IMG/VR virus record: IMGVR_UViG_3300025446_000004
Coordinates: 25,757-89,756 of that record
Strand: one strand, 5' to 3'
Source of the DNA: a virus
Length of the DNA: 64,000 nt
Shown here: one piece after another, positions 23,786 through 31,858 of the stretch
Layout: each line of letters begins with the position of its first letter
Position numbering within the stretch: position 1 is the first letter of the stretch
Notes under the pieces: generated by a model
What the model saw: the letters and a program-made list of their open reading frames with translations, nothing else
The model's database searches: none
What the model was told of the DNA's origin: nothing
Position numbers and translations under genes: made by a program

Positions 23786-24423
23786 ATAGAGCGAAATCAA
23801 ACCGAGTGGTAAGGCTCATGAACAAGTGGTGGGCCGCAACGAAGAAAGCTGACGCTATCAAGCGTCAACTGAATGCCCAAATGATTACACAGCCAAACAT
23901 GGGCAACGGTGTGCCGTGTACCGTCCACTATTCAGCGGGTGATGAAGGGCAGCCATGGGTACACCCGTCATGGGGAAGCCGCCCAGAGCCGCCAGCACCG
24001 GAGAAGTTTGATATAAAGTTTAACGAAGAGACGGCACATCGGGCAAAAATTATCACGGACAACCTGAAATCTTTACAGGCGAAACTCGAAGGGTTGTCCA
24101 ATGGTACTTTACGTCCTAACAAGGGTGTTTTCAAAGACTTAACAAATAGCGTTGAGTCTGCCCGGATGCAAATCGAGAACAACATTCCTTACATCCAACA
24201 GTGCGCTGCTGAGGAACTGGAAAAAAAGGTAGGGGCAGCCGTAATGGAATTTGAGGCGTACATGACTCGAAGCTGTGAAGCTAGAGGGTTAGCAGCGATG
24301 CGCTCCGGGGCACCTGTATTGGCCCTACAAGCGTCTACTGGCCCGGATAGGGTCGATGTACCCCAACTGACAGATGGCGCGTCTGAAGACGAATCTGAGC
24401 CACTAGAAGGGCATGGGGTATAA
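23782..24423 (+). CDS. Hypothetical helical protein
   Basis: 213 residues (GTG start in a GTGA overlap; an ATG at 23818 is the alternative). Long helices with coiled-coil character in the middle and an acidic C-terminus. Not recognised. Confidence 0.55.
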   Translation: MNRAKSNRVVRLMNKWWAATKKADAIKRQLNAQMITQPNMGNGVPCTVHYSAGDEGQPWVHPSWGSRPEPPAPEKFDIKFNEETAHRAKIITDNLKSLQAKLEGLSNGTLRPNKGVFKDLTNSVESARMQIENNIPYIQQCAAEELEKKVGAAVMEFEAYMTRSCEARGLAAMRSGAPVLALQASTGPDRVDVPQLTDGASEDESEPLEGHGV

Positions 24424-24424
24424 T

Positions 24425-24775
24425 ATGGAAATCACCAAGCTACAAAGTGGATTTGCTCAGCATGTATCTCATATTGAGCGCGATAATGAGATACATGCCC
24501 AATATTATTCAACCATGTTCGAGCAGTTTGTTGATATAAATATATTACATAAACCAGAACGCGATATGGGTACAGCGCAGAAAGCCATAGAAGAATACAA
24601 AAAACAGTATCCATCGCAGATAAGGTTTCGCATTGTTTTGACCGATAAATCCAGTATGGTCATTGATGTAACGTATCCGAAGGAAACAACTGGTACAGTT
24701 TGTCCACATTACCATCGGGACGGTCACGTAGCCGGTTATTGCCCGGCCTTGACAAGAGAAGATCACATAGGATAA
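24425..24775 (+). CDS. Hypothetical protein
   Basis: 116 residues from ATG 24425 (GGGG site; ATG 24413 is too close to its site). C-terminal CPHYHRDGHVAGYC may bind metal. Its last codons overlap the tmRNA promoter. Confidence 0.5.
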   Translation: MEITKLQSGFAQHVSHIERDNEIHAQYYSTMFEQFVDINILHKPERDMGTAQKAIEEYKKQYPSQIRFRIVLTDKSSMVIDVTYPKETTGTVCPHYHRDGHVAGYCPALTREDHIG

Positions 24776-24778
24776 AGT
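24749..24778 (+). promoter_or_regulatory. Promoter of the permuted tmRNA gene
   Basis: TTGACA (24749-24754), 18 bp, TAAAGT (24773-24778). Predicted start about 24785, at the 5' side of the acceptor piece. Confidence 0.6.
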
Positions 24779-24784
24779 AGAGTC

Positions 24785-24931
24785 ATGGTCCCGGTACCTG
24801 TATCTACCGGGTGGTGGAGGGCCGTTGGGTGCCCCTCGTAGCAGTCAGTCGTAAGGCTGCTACGTTTTAAGCATGTAGAAAGGTGCGGAATACAATTTCG
24901 GACACGGGTTCGACTCCCGTCGCTTCCACCA
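24785..24931 (+). ncRNA. ssrA: Two-piece tmRNA, acceptor (3') piece
   Basis: The segment TAAGCATGTAGA...GGAATACAATTTCGGAC leads into the T-arm ACGGG-TTCGACT-CCCGT, acceptor strand CGCTTCC and an encoded ACCA, closely following the 3' end of bacterial tmRNA. Upstream are the hairpins CCCGGTA/TACCGGG, GAGGG/CCCTC and GTAGCAG/CTGCTAC, likely helix 2 and pseudoknot remnants. The acceptor strand pairs with GGGAGCG at the start of the downstream piece, so the gene is circularly permuted. Function: rescue of stalled ribosomes and tagging of the peptide for proteolysis. Confidence 0.9.
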
Positions 24932-24942
24932 TAAAAATATAT

Positions 24943-25165
24943 GGGAGCGTCACGGTTTCGACGGAATTGAAACATGCAAGCTAGTTCATGCCGGGATTGG
25001 TGCTCACCGTGACGAGAACTAAACACAAACTGCCACACTGCGTGACGGTTGGAATAGGCTTAAGGCGGCGTTCTTCGGAACGTTTGCGTTTAGTCCTGTT
25101 CTTGCGACTGCTTAACCGTAGTCAAGGGTTTCCCGTGTCCTTAACCAATCACGGGATTTGTAATA
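24943..25165 (+). ncRNA. ssrA: Two-piece tmRNA, coding (5') piece with tag ORF
   Basis: Starts GGGAGCG (pairs with the acceptor piece 11 nt upstream, spacer TAAAAATATAT), then CACGGTTTCGACGGAATTGAAAC, the conserved tmRNA D-loop region. A likely resume codon is GCC at 25032, after AAACACAAACT. The frame then encodes 27 residues (ATLRD at the start, SPVLATA at the end) and stops at TAA 25113-25115. That stop sits in the loop of a hairpin (GACT/AGTC with CTT/AAG), the usual place in tmRNA helix 5. A final 7-bp hairpin TCCCGTG/CACGGGA lies at 25130-25156. Confidence 0.85.
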
Positions 25166-25184
25166 TGTTTTTAGGAGGAATATC

Positions 25185-25661
25185 ATGTGTAAGTTCGCAA
25201 GCTTTGTTCTAACAAAGGATCAAGAGTTTTATGACGAAACTGGAGATTTGCACAGCGAAATTATCTCTCAAAACAATCTTCACGAATGGGGAACTCATGG
25301 CCCAAACATCGTCAAGGTTGAAATCACTCCCGTTGACAAAATCAAAAAATGGCCATCGTTAAAAGCATGGGTATTTAAAATAGATCAAGACATTTTGCCG
25401 AATTGGGCTGACGCCGAAACTTGTGAAAAACGTACACGGGCAGCGTTAGCGAGAAGAAGCAAAAAAGGTTTCAAAACAGTGGACGCAAGGGGTTGCACAG
25501 CTTTGACGGAACTCAAGGCGGGCGCAGCTACGTATGTGGACGCAAGGGGTTGCACAGCTTTGACGGAACTCAAGGCGGACGCAGCTACGTCTGTGGACGC
25601 AAGAGGTTGCAATACAAATCTTAAGATCAAAGCTAAAAAAGGTGCAACAATTTATCGCTAA
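25185..25661 (+). CDS. Paralogue of the LRR-like phage protein, with recent tandem repeats
   Basis: 158 residues. Same N-terminal domain as the 22412 product (LHEWGTHGPNIVKVEITP, WVFKIDQDILPNW) and the same C-terminal motif (KIKAKKGATIYR). The repeat part is 2.5 near-identical 57-bp units starting at 25479 (19 residues, VDARGCTALTELKAGAATY), so it arose by recent duplication. AGGAGG site; lies directly after the tmRNA. Confidence 0.65.
   Translation: MCKFASFVLTKDQEFYDETGDLHSEIISQNNLHEWGTHGPNIVKVEITPVDKIKKWPSLKAWVFKIDQDILPNWADAETCEKRTRAALARRSKKGFKTVDARGCTALTELKAGAATYVDARGCTALTELKADAATSVDARGCNTNLKIKAKKGATIYR
25479..25613 (+). repeat. 57-bp tandem repeat inside the LRR-like gene
   Basis: Units begin at 25479, 25536 and 25593 (GTGGACGCAAGRGGTTGCA). 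The first two differ at only a few bases, the third is partial. Confidence 0.8.
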
Positions 25662-25690
25662 TGCTACCTTAATTGAGGATATACTTGATC

Positions 25691-26236
25691 GTGAAATATT
25701 TAACCATTGACGAGCTACAACGACTATTGGCAGCGGTGGATAATCCACGCCATAAGTTGATGCTCAAGGTTGCGTTTCTTCACGGTCTCAGGGTCTCGGA
25801 GTTGATCGGGCTTACCACTAAAAATATACAGGGAGACTATTTGACAGTACAACGACTCAAAGGGTCTCGTAAAACATCGCAACCGCTGGCCGGTGATCCG
25901 GACCAACCGTTATTTAATGAGGTTGTAGAGCTAAATGAGTTGGTACTCAAGCTAAACCCCGGAGATCGGTTGTTTCCCATAACCCGCTTTGGAGTCTATA
26001 ACCTCATTCGCAGAGCCGGAAAGAAAGCCGGGATAAACGAGACGAAATTGTTCCCACACGCGCTTAAGCATTCGATTGCAATGAGTGCGATCAATACGTC
26101 GGGTATTCAATTCGTTAGGCAATGGCTAGGGCACAAGTCAATTGCTAGCACCGGCTACTATTTGGAAGCAACAGATGACGAAGCGGCTAAATCGATTTAT
26201 AGGGCGCTGCATGTAGCCGGGGAGACAAAGCTATGA
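25691..26236 (+). CDS. Minimal tyrosine recombinase
   Basis: About 181 residues, only the catalytic domain of a XerC/integrase-type enzyme. Seen: GLRVSELIGL (first Arg), a Lys in the β-hairpin QRLKGSRK, HALKHS in place of HxLRH (Arg replaced by Lys), WLGH and a late Tyr in STGYYLEA. The N-terminal SAM-like core-binding domain is missing. GTG 25691 is preferred (TTG 25685 possible; GAGG at 25676). Lies about 500 bp from the tmRNA, a common integration target. Confidence 0.85.
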   Translation: MKYLTIDELQRLLAAVDNPRHKLMLKVAFLHGLRVSELIGLTTKNIQGDYLTVQRLKGSRKTSQPLAGDPDQPLFNEVVELNELVLKLNPGDRLFPITRFGVYNLIRRAGKKAGINETKLFPHALKHSIAMSAINTSGIQFVRQWLGHKSIASTGYYLEATDDEAAKSIYRALHVAGETKL

Positions 26237-26559
26237 AATACATTGGCAAGATGGACCCCGAATGCATCCCTTTATGTGATGCCATGAATGCTCTGCCCGG
26301 CATCAAGACATTTGAATCGTGTTGCGGACACGGTAAACATGCATTTATTGTGTTTTTTAAAGCACCCTCATTTAACGCCATTAAACCCATCATAGCGGCA
26401 GCGGAGATTTGGTATTGGACAGTTCGAGTAAAGTGTTCCAGTGTTACTGATGAAATGTACTTTATATTAGAATCACCAGAACCAGACAGTAATTGGAAAT
26501 TTGACACCATTCTCAGCACAGTAGAGGATATTACAAAAATTTTGGGAGAAAAAAGATGA
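26233..26559 (+). CDS. Conserved phage protein with SCCGHG motif
   Basis: 108 residues beginning MKYIGKMDPECIPLCDAMNA, with FESCCGHGKH. This pattern recurs in phages and bacteria without a known role. ATGA overlap with the recombinase. Confidence 0.65.
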   Translation: MKYIGKMDPECIPLCDAMNALPGIKTFESCCGHGKHAFIVFFKAPSFNAIKPIIAAAEIWYWTVRVKCSSVTDEMYFILESPEPDSNWKFDTILSTVEDITKILGEKR

Positions 26560-26909
26560 AACTTCGTGTGTGGTGGATTCCTCAAGTCCCCGGTAAGCGG
26601 TTTTTTGTTCCAGTAGAAGGGTTCGTACAGGCTAAACTTATATTAAAAGTCTTAGCCGAGTATGACTTGTTCCAACTGGCGAACAATATCAAAATCAAAC
26701 CAGACTACTACAACATTGGTGGTCTTGAGGTTTATAATGAATGCGCGGAAGATGGTGAAGTTATCGGATGGGAGGCTTGGAACGATTATGACCAAGAGGA
26801 TTCATGCTGCACCTATGGTACTATTGACGATGTAGACTTTGAGCGGGCAGTGGAACTAGACCGGCGCAGTGGCATCATCAATCATATAATCGAAGGAGAT
26901 GAGGTTTGA
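26556..26909 (+). CDS. Conserved phage protein
   Basis: 117 residues beginning MKLRVWWIPQVPGKRFFVPV, with LAEYDLFQ and NIGGLEVYN, a widespread phage protein type of unknown role. Coupled to both neighbours. Confidence 0.6.
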   Translation: MKLRVWWIPQVPGKRFFVPVEGFVQAKLILKVLAEYDLFQLANNIKIKPDYYNIGGLEVYNECAEDGEVIGWEAWNDYDQEDSCCTYGTIDDVDFERAVELDRRSGIINHIIEGDEV

Positions 26910-26910
26910 G

Positions 26911-27153
26911 ATGGAGCAGCGGGAATCAGGGCTTAACATTACGATGAAATTGGCGCATAGTCGGTTGAACAATTGGGAAGGAAAAAAGTTGCGCCCGTTG
27001 TGTTTGAACTGTGGTGAGAAGGCGACCAATGAGTTGCCGTCTTGCAGTAACCCGAAATGCATTCGGATTGTGCGACCAATCTATCGATGGGCTGTCCGTG
27101 TTGCGAAGTGGGCGACAACCAAAGCCGTTAAACCAGCAAAGGCAACACTATGA
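26911..27153 (+). CDS. Small zinc-ribbon-like protein
   Basis: 80 residues from ATG 26911, placed after GAGATGAGG. CLNCGEKATNELPSCSNPKC forms one zinc ribbon; basic C-terminus. Confidence 0.55.
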   Translation: MEQRESGLNITMKLAHSRLNNWEGKKLRPLCLNCGEKATNELPSCSNPKCIRIVRPIYRWAVRVAKWATTKAVKPAKATL

Positions 27154-27707
27154 TCGACACCATATGTGCTCTCGTGGATTGGAAATGTAATCTCAAGTGT
27201 AGCTATTGCTGCAATGAGATTCCACGGTTCCGCAATCAGATTAAACCGATTGCCTTTGCCGATATTGATTGGAAGAAGTATCCCAACGTGTGCATCAGCG
27301 GCGGGGAGCCTTTGCTTTTTCCTGAGCGAGTCAAGCGCATCTGTGTGGCAGCACTGGATGCTTATAAAATTTTATATACTAACGGAGTTTTTCTGACCGA
27401 GGGTATGGCTGACGATCTTAGCAGATGGGGCATCGCGGCTGTAAATGTTGGCCTACACGTAGAAAAAAGTTTCGATGTGTTGATAAAGCGTATTTGCTAT
27501 AATGTTCGTTACCAAAATTTCAACACCCGATTCCATGTACGGAACATTTATAGACCGTTGGTTTATAAGTGGGAGGCCCAAGGGATTAACTTTAGGTACT
27601 GGAAGATGGGTGACTGTGACCGACCGAACGAAGATCGAGTCATTATTACAGACCGGAACAAATTGGAGGGAACCGAATGTCCGTTACCGTTATTGACACA
27701 GGTGTAA
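27150..27707 (+). CDS. Radical SAM protein
   Basis: 185 residues. WKCNLKCSYCCN gives CxxxCxxC, followed by ISGGEPLLF. It is shorter than most radical SAM enzymes and ends after CPLPLL. The substrate is unknown; it is distinct in sequence from the 16397 activase. ATGA overlap upstream and a 31-nt overlap downstream. Confidence 0.8.
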   Translation: MIDTICALVDWKCNLKCSYCCNEIPRFRNQIKPIAFADIDWKKYPNVCISGGEPLLFPERVKRICVAALDAYKILYTNGVFLTEGMADDLSRWGIAAVNVGLHVEKSFDVLIKRICYNVRYQNFNTRFHVRNIYRPLVYKWEAQGINFRYWKMGDCDRPNEDRVIITDRNKLEGTECPLPLLTQV

Positions 27708-27925
27708 ACACACCAAAGAAGCGGCGTCACAGAATACGTGTCCGCAATCATGTGATCCAGAATATTCTTGGTTCACTCTTTGGGGCGTCGGCTATTGCCG
27801 CGATTAGCACATTTTCACCGTTCGCTGCTATCATTGCCGTAGGGTCACTTATTGGCATGATTATGGCCGACCGTGTGGATATTGAAGAGGAAGAGGAACT
27901 GTCTGATGAAGCCAAGTCTAGCTAA
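27677..27925 (+). CDS. Small membrane protein
   Basis: 82 residues: basic N-terminus, two hydrophobic segments (ILGSLFGASAIAAISTF, AAIIAVGSLIGMIMA), acidic end. GGAGGG site within the upstream gene. Confidence 0.55.
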   Translation: MSVTVIDTGVNTPKKRRHRIRVRNHVIQNILGSLFGASAIAAISTFSPFAAIIAVGSLIGMIMADRVDIEEEEELSDEAKSS

Positions 27926-28112
27926 AATTATATTAGCTTCGTGCTTCCTTCTGGCGGCTTGCGGGCACCAACCAGCACGGGTTGTGTTCCTTGACAATCA
28001 AGGTGCGCCCGTGCTTATATGTAAGTATGATGCGGCAACTGATTTGGTACTTAGTTGTCATTTGAAAGGCCGCAAGGCGCTGGATAGATTCGCCAATCGG
28101 CACATGAGGTAG
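27906..28112 (+). CDS. Small lipoprotein
   Basis: 68 residues from ATG 27906 (GAGGAA site). Signal peptide MKPSLAKIILASCFLLAAC with a lipobox (LAAC) gives a mature lipoprotein of about 50 residues. Could be an outer-membrane spanin or exclusion protein; not established. Confidence 0.65.
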   Translation: MKPSLAKIILASCFLLAACGHQPARVVFLDNQGAPVLICKYDAATDLVLSCHLKGRKALDRFANRHMR

Positions 28113-28116
28113 ACAA

Positions 28117-28482
28117 ATGCTCAACACGACGCTTGCATCAATCGCAGAAATGAGTGAACAAGAGTTGACTGAAATGCTCGAAGGTCTAGTCGAAAAAATT
28201 GGACTTGAGATAAACCAGCCAATGCATCAAATATTTGTGTCATTTCACCGTGATGCCAACAAGAGTAGTAATTTTGATATAGGCAAAGAAGGTTGGCCTG
28301 GAGGCGTTGTGGTTATTGCCCGTGGGCCGATAGATGCGGCCTTACAGTTATTTGACCGGAATCTTTATCCCGGCGGTACTGCTGCGTTCTATGATGTTCC
28401 TGTGTATGCGGAGGTTGATGAGTCTGATAGATATAGGGCGCTGAACAAAAATGATCTCATACGCTTTGCAGCAGAGGTATAA
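28117..28482 (+). CDS. Hypothetical protein
   Basis: 121 residues, acidic, with a helical start. GAGG site. Not recognised. Confidence 0.5.
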   Translation: MLNTTLASIAEMSEQELTEMLEGLVEKIGLEINQPMHQIFVSFHRDANKSSNFDIGKEGWPGGVVVIARGPIDAALQLFDRNLYPGGTAAFYDVPVYAEVDESDRYRALNKNDLIRFAAEV

Positions 28483-28483
28483 T

Positions 28484-28732
28484 ATGTTTTTATGGGTGTT
28501 GTTGTGGTTGCTGGTTTGTTCTCCGATTGGTCTATTGCTGGCCGGGTTTTTATATGGCCCGTACTATTATCACCCGGCGATTGGAACACACGGTAACATG
28601 CTGAAAGTCATCCGCTGGAACTGTATCGCAATGGGCATTGTATTAGGTTTGCTGATCGTAGTTCCCGTGCTATTTTTTTATACAGACAATGCCGACACGG
28701 TGAAAAAAGCCCGTTGGAAGTCCGTATTTTGA
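28484..28732 (+). CDS. Small membrane protein
   Basis: 82 residues from ATG 28484, with two hydrophobic spans (FLWVLLWLLVCSPIGLLLAG, IAMGIVLGLLIVVPVLFF). GAGG site at the end of the upstream gene. Confidence 0.55.
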   Translation: MFLWVLLWLLVCSPIGLLLAGFLYGPYYYHPAIGTHGNMLKVIRWNCIAMGIVLGLLIVVPVLFFYTDNADTVKKARWKSVF

Positions 28733-28746
28733 CAGGAGGATTAACA

Positions 28747-28956
28747 ATGAAGAGTGTAGTCATGGATCAATGGTACTCAATTGAGCATCAATTTAGAGGA
28801 AAAGGGGCATGGTCTCCAAGTGTACTCCAAGCGGACAAATACATTACCCGAAAAGAAGGGCGCAAGGCGCTCAAAGAAGCCAAGAAAACCAATCCAGCAG
28901 GGAAATATCGCCTTGTGAAAACAACCGTGCTGACGCGAACCAAGGTAGTTCGGTAG
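28747..28956 (+). CDS. Small basic hypothetical protein
   Basis: 69 residues from ATG 28747, with GACAGGAGG upstream. Lys-rich. Similar in layout (repeated Trp, KALxxAKK, YR) to the 6200 product, possibly distant relatives. Confidence 0.5.
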   Translation: MKSVVMDQWYSIEHQFRGKGAWSPSVLQADKYITRKEGRKALKEAKKTNPAGKYRLVKTTVLTRTKVVR

Positions 28957-28960
28957 CAAT

Positions 28961-28989
28961 TTGACAAATGAACGAAAATGTGCTATGTT
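28961..28989 (+). promoter_or_regulatory. Sigma70-type promoter
   Basis: TTGACA (28961), 17 bp, TATGTT (28984-28989) with TGTGC before it; TATAAT overlaps one base downstream. Drives the PRTase-nuclease genes. Confidence 0.75.
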
Positions 28990-29014
28990 ATAATTAGCAC
29001 AGTGGAAACATGTC

Positions 29015-29701
29015 ATGCCAGAAAATATCGCAGTGCCGACACTCGGCCATGATTATTCGTTGATAGCTAATGCGGAATCACCGTTTGGTTTTATACCATT
29101 TATGTCACCTACCCCGACACCGGACAGCACTGTGCGTGTACGCTATTGGGAAATGCCCCCAGAGATGAAACCGGTGCAAACAGAGTTTGAGTTTCCTCCT
29201 ATAATTATGGACAAATGGAAAGACCTGAACACAAGCAGTCATATGCGCCCATATTTGACTGCTGAAAGTTTACAGCAAAGGTTGGATTTAGCCGAACGGG
29301 CATTACGGATGTGTCTCCATAAGTTCGACGCCATTGCGTTCCAAGGCATGTCAGGGGCTTTTCTTGGGCCGCCGCTGGCCATGCGACTGCACAAAGATAT
29401 GATTCTTGTCCGCAAGGATTGTGACGATTCTCATTCGGGACTGTCCTTTGAAGGTGTAAAATCATGCAGTCAATATGTAATTGTAGATGATTTTGCAAGT
29501 ACAAAGAATACGATTCGACACATTGTAACAACTATATATAAACATATGGGACCAGAGGTTAACTGTGCCGGTTTAATTCAAGTTGAGTACCTAAACGAAA
29601 ATATTCTAAGGGACATTGCAATTGGGATATGCGATCCTTTTGAGTACACTAAAGATGTGAATGAAATTCTCGCTAACCTGAAATGCGGCATTGAGCCATG
29701 A
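29015..29701 (+). CDS. Phosphoribosyltransferase-fold protein
   Basis: 228 residues. FDAIAFQGMSGAFLGPPLA and YVIVDDFASTKNTI fit the PRTase core, the second being the PRPP-binding loop. Possible roles are nucleobase salvage or regulation; substrate not evident. Confidence 0.7.
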   Translation: MPENIAVPTLGHDYSLIANAESPFGFIPFMSPTPTPDSTVRVRYWEMPPEMKPVQTEFEFPPIIMDKWKDLNTSSHMRPYLTAESLQQRLDLAERALRMCLHKFDAIAFQGMSGAFLGPPLAMRLHKDMILVRKDCDDSHSGLSFEGVKSCSQYVIVDDFASTKNTIRHIVTTIYKHMGPEVNCAGLIQVEYLNENILRDIAIGICDPFEYTKDVNEILANLKCGIEP

Positions 29702-29946
29702 AAAAGAAAAAAGTTGTTGAAATTCCGCCTGAAATTCCGCAAGTGGGAGAGCTAGTTCGGTATTTTACCGAACAGGGTTGGCATATAGGAACGCTAGTTA
29801 AAAAGGTTGGCAAACGGTTTGTGATCAGTCCTGTTGCGGCGTATCATAAAGTCAAAGGCAAGCGTTGGAATGTGTGGGTGCCATTGACAGATGTACAAAA
29901 ATTACCGCCTCGTATGGCAAACTACAATACACCCGTGGAGTTGTAA
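29698..29946 (+). CDS. Hypothetical protein
   Basis: 82 residues, basic, with a possible SH3-like β-barrel pattern (VGELVRYFTEQGWHIGTLV). ATGA overlap with the PRTase. Confidence 0.5.
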   Translation: MKKKKVVEIPPEIPQVGELVRYFTEQGWHIGTLVKKVGKRFVISPVAAYHKVKGKRWNVWVPLTDVQKLPPRMANYNTPVEL

Positions 29947-31230
29947 ATGAACGACCTTGACCAATTTGTTGACCGATTCTCTGGACTCTCAGAGGAATAT
30001 AAGTTTTATGGCGGTACTGTCACGCTCCAATATGAGCCGAAGAGTCACACCTATTTTCTTGTGCGCCCGAATGGTGAGCTTGAGCCACAACAGGGTGTAA
30101 CGTCTGTCTGCCATATTATCGACAAGAGTAAGCAGCTAATCCCGTGGGGCTGCAAGATGATGGCTGCTAAATTGTTAGCCAATATCCCAACCCAAGCTGT
30201 AACGGTTGGCTTGGGGAAAGAATTAGTCGATGGTGGTATAATTGTTCCTTCTATAGATTTTGCCGACTTTGAGCATTTGGTACTCGATGCTAAGACGGCC
30301 CATAAAGAAAAGTTGGAAGAGGCCGCTGAGCTTGGAAGCTTTGCTCATTCATGGGTAGAACGGTACATCAAATCTATCCTTGCAAACGGCCCGGACTCTG
30401 AAATCACACAAGAAATTCTTTCAAATTTCCCATTTGATGACCGAGTTAAGAATTGCTGCTATGCCGCGTTAGACTGGATGCGGAAACACAATGTCCGTTG
30501 GCTCAGTGCCGAACGGAAGATTTATAGCCGCAAGCATAAGTATGCTGGAACGGCTGACGGCTTTGCACTGGTTGATTCGTGCGATGATCCTGCGTGTTGC
30601 CCGGTAAAGTTCAAAGATCGATTCTCGAATGTCGATTGGAAATCATCAAACTATCTTTATATTGAGTACATCCTCCAAGGGGCGGCGTATACAGCGGCCT
30701 ATAACGAAGAATCATTATCTGATTACCTTGCGGCTGTAAACGGATCACCAATCAATAGTTATATCGAGACACCATCGATGATTACAGATCGATGGGTAAT
30801 CCGTCTTGGCAAAGAGGATGCCGAATTTGACCCGTGGCACTGTGAAGAGGGGACGTTTAAGGCCGACCTTAACGCCTTCCTAGAGGCGCTGGCTCTTAAG
30901 AATAGTGTGGAAGCCATTGAGAAACGCATGGACGCCTATACGACCCTGCGGCGTGAGGCCAAGAAGCAAGCTAAGAAGGCCGCTACAGCAGCCGATAAGC
31001 AAAAAGCTAAAGAAGAAAAGGCTGCCAAGAAAACAGAAGCCAAGGCAAAGGCCAAAGAGGATTTAAAGATCAAATGCAAAGGTGCTGACCGGTATCGGGG
31101 CGTCAGGCGACCAACCTGTAATGACGGCAAAGGTTGTCAAACTTGTATAACAATATATCAGAATGCTCAGGCGGCTAAAAAAGTATCACAACATGCTGCT
31201 GCATCCAGTCTGTTGAGCCTATTGAAATGA
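29947..31230 (+). CDS. PD-(D/E)XK exonuclease (Cas4/RecB-like)
   Basis: 427 residues. Nuclease core: GSFAHSWVERYI, YAGTADGFALV (Asp), NVDWKSSN (D-x-K) and LQGAAYTAAY. Residues about 325-370 are a Lys/Ala-rich helix, then CxxxxxCxxC at the C-terminus. Probably the phage recombination or processing exonuclease, with the following SSB-like gene and RecA. Confidence 0.8.
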   Translation: MNDLDQFVDRFSGLSEEYKFYGGTVTLQYEPKSHTYFLVRPNGELEPQQGVTSVCHIIDKSKQLIPWGCKMMAAKLLANIPTQAVTVGLGKELVDGGIIVPSIDFADFEHLVLDAKTAHKEKLEEAAELGSFAHSWVERYIKSILANGPDSEITQEILSNFPFDDRVKNCCYAALDWMRKHNVRWLSAERKIYSRKHKYAGTADGFALVDSCDDPACCPVKFKDRFSNVDWKSSNYLYIEYILQGAAYTAAYNEESLSDYLAAVNGSPINSYIETPSMITDRWVIRLGKEDAEFDPWHCEEGTFKADLNAFLEALALKNSVEAIEKRMDAYTTLRREAKKQAKKAATAADKQKAKEEKAAKKTEAKAKAKEDLKIKCKGADRYRGVRRPTCNDGKGCQTCITIYQNAQAAKKVSQHAAASSLLSLLK

Positions 31231-31517
31231 GTTACATGCACGAGCAAGTTGGGCGATGTGATCCGGGTCGCTTGGCTCGATGGGCCAAAAAGCGTCGTGT
31301 CACTAGGTGCCTTTTTAATTTCTTTTTTGGAATTGAATCAGAAATACCGTTGTGTTGTGTCATTGAGTATACTATACGAAATGCTGGGCATCCAATTAAA
31401 AGTTTTTGTGTAGGAAATAACGCATGTCATGCAAATTTTGCACACTGTTGGTTCCACAGAAGATATGAGCATTTTCACGTGGTCCCGCGAGATTATGTAA
31501 CTTCTTCTATGCTTTAA
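31227..31517 (+). CDS. Hypothetical Cys/His-rich protein
   Basis: 96 residues with many Cys and His in the second half. ATGA overlap with the nuclease. No known domain. Confidence 0.5.
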   Translation: MSYMHEQVGRCDPGRLARWAKKRRVTRCLFNFFFGIESEIPLCCVIEYTIRNAGHPIKSFCVGNNACHANFAHCWFHRRYEHFHVVPRDYVTSSML

Positions 31518-31538
31518 CCATAACAAATGGAGGAACAA

Positions 31539-31697
31539 ATGTTCATGCTCTGGAACTTCTTAGGTAATCTGGCTGCACAGGTATTATATGTGGTCCTGTT
31601 AATCATTGCGTCCCTAGTCGGGATTGCCATCTGCATTGCGTTTCCGTTCCTTATTATGGTAATTCTATTGGTTTTATTCGTGTTCCATAGGGAGTAG
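31539..31697 (+). CDS. Small membrane protein (52 aa)
   Basis: Starts MFMLWNFLGNLAAQVLYVVL and holds two closely spaced hydrophobic spans up to FVFHRE. GGAGG site 6 nt upstream. Confidence 0.6.
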   Translation: MFMLWNFLGNLAAQVLYVVLLIIASLVGIAICIAFPFLIMVILLVLFVFHRE

Positions 31698-31702
31698 AAA
31701 AA

Positions 31703-31858
31703 ATGCAGGAACGATGGGTACGCACAGAGGATTTAAGAATCGTGGCTAGAAAGCGTAAATGGGTACCTGCATGGTTGTGGATAAACATTATAGCTTTCTA
31801 CAAGTTGTATGAAATATGGCCGCTTGGTTGGATGTGCTGCTGCATCCGAAATTGGTAA
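31703..31858 (+). CDS. Small Trp-rich protein (51 aa)
   Basis: MQERWVRTEDLRIVARKRKW then WLWINIIAFYKLYEIWPLGW: a basic start and one hydrophobic segment. GGAG site at the end of the upstream gene. Confidence 0.5.
   Translation: MQERWVRTEDLRIVARKRKWVPAWLWINIIAFYKLYEIWPLGWMCCCIRNW

Noticed and set aside
24988-25212. 74-codon ORF across the tmRNA
   Set aside because: It runs through the conserved tmRNA structure and into the start of the next gene; explained by the RNA.
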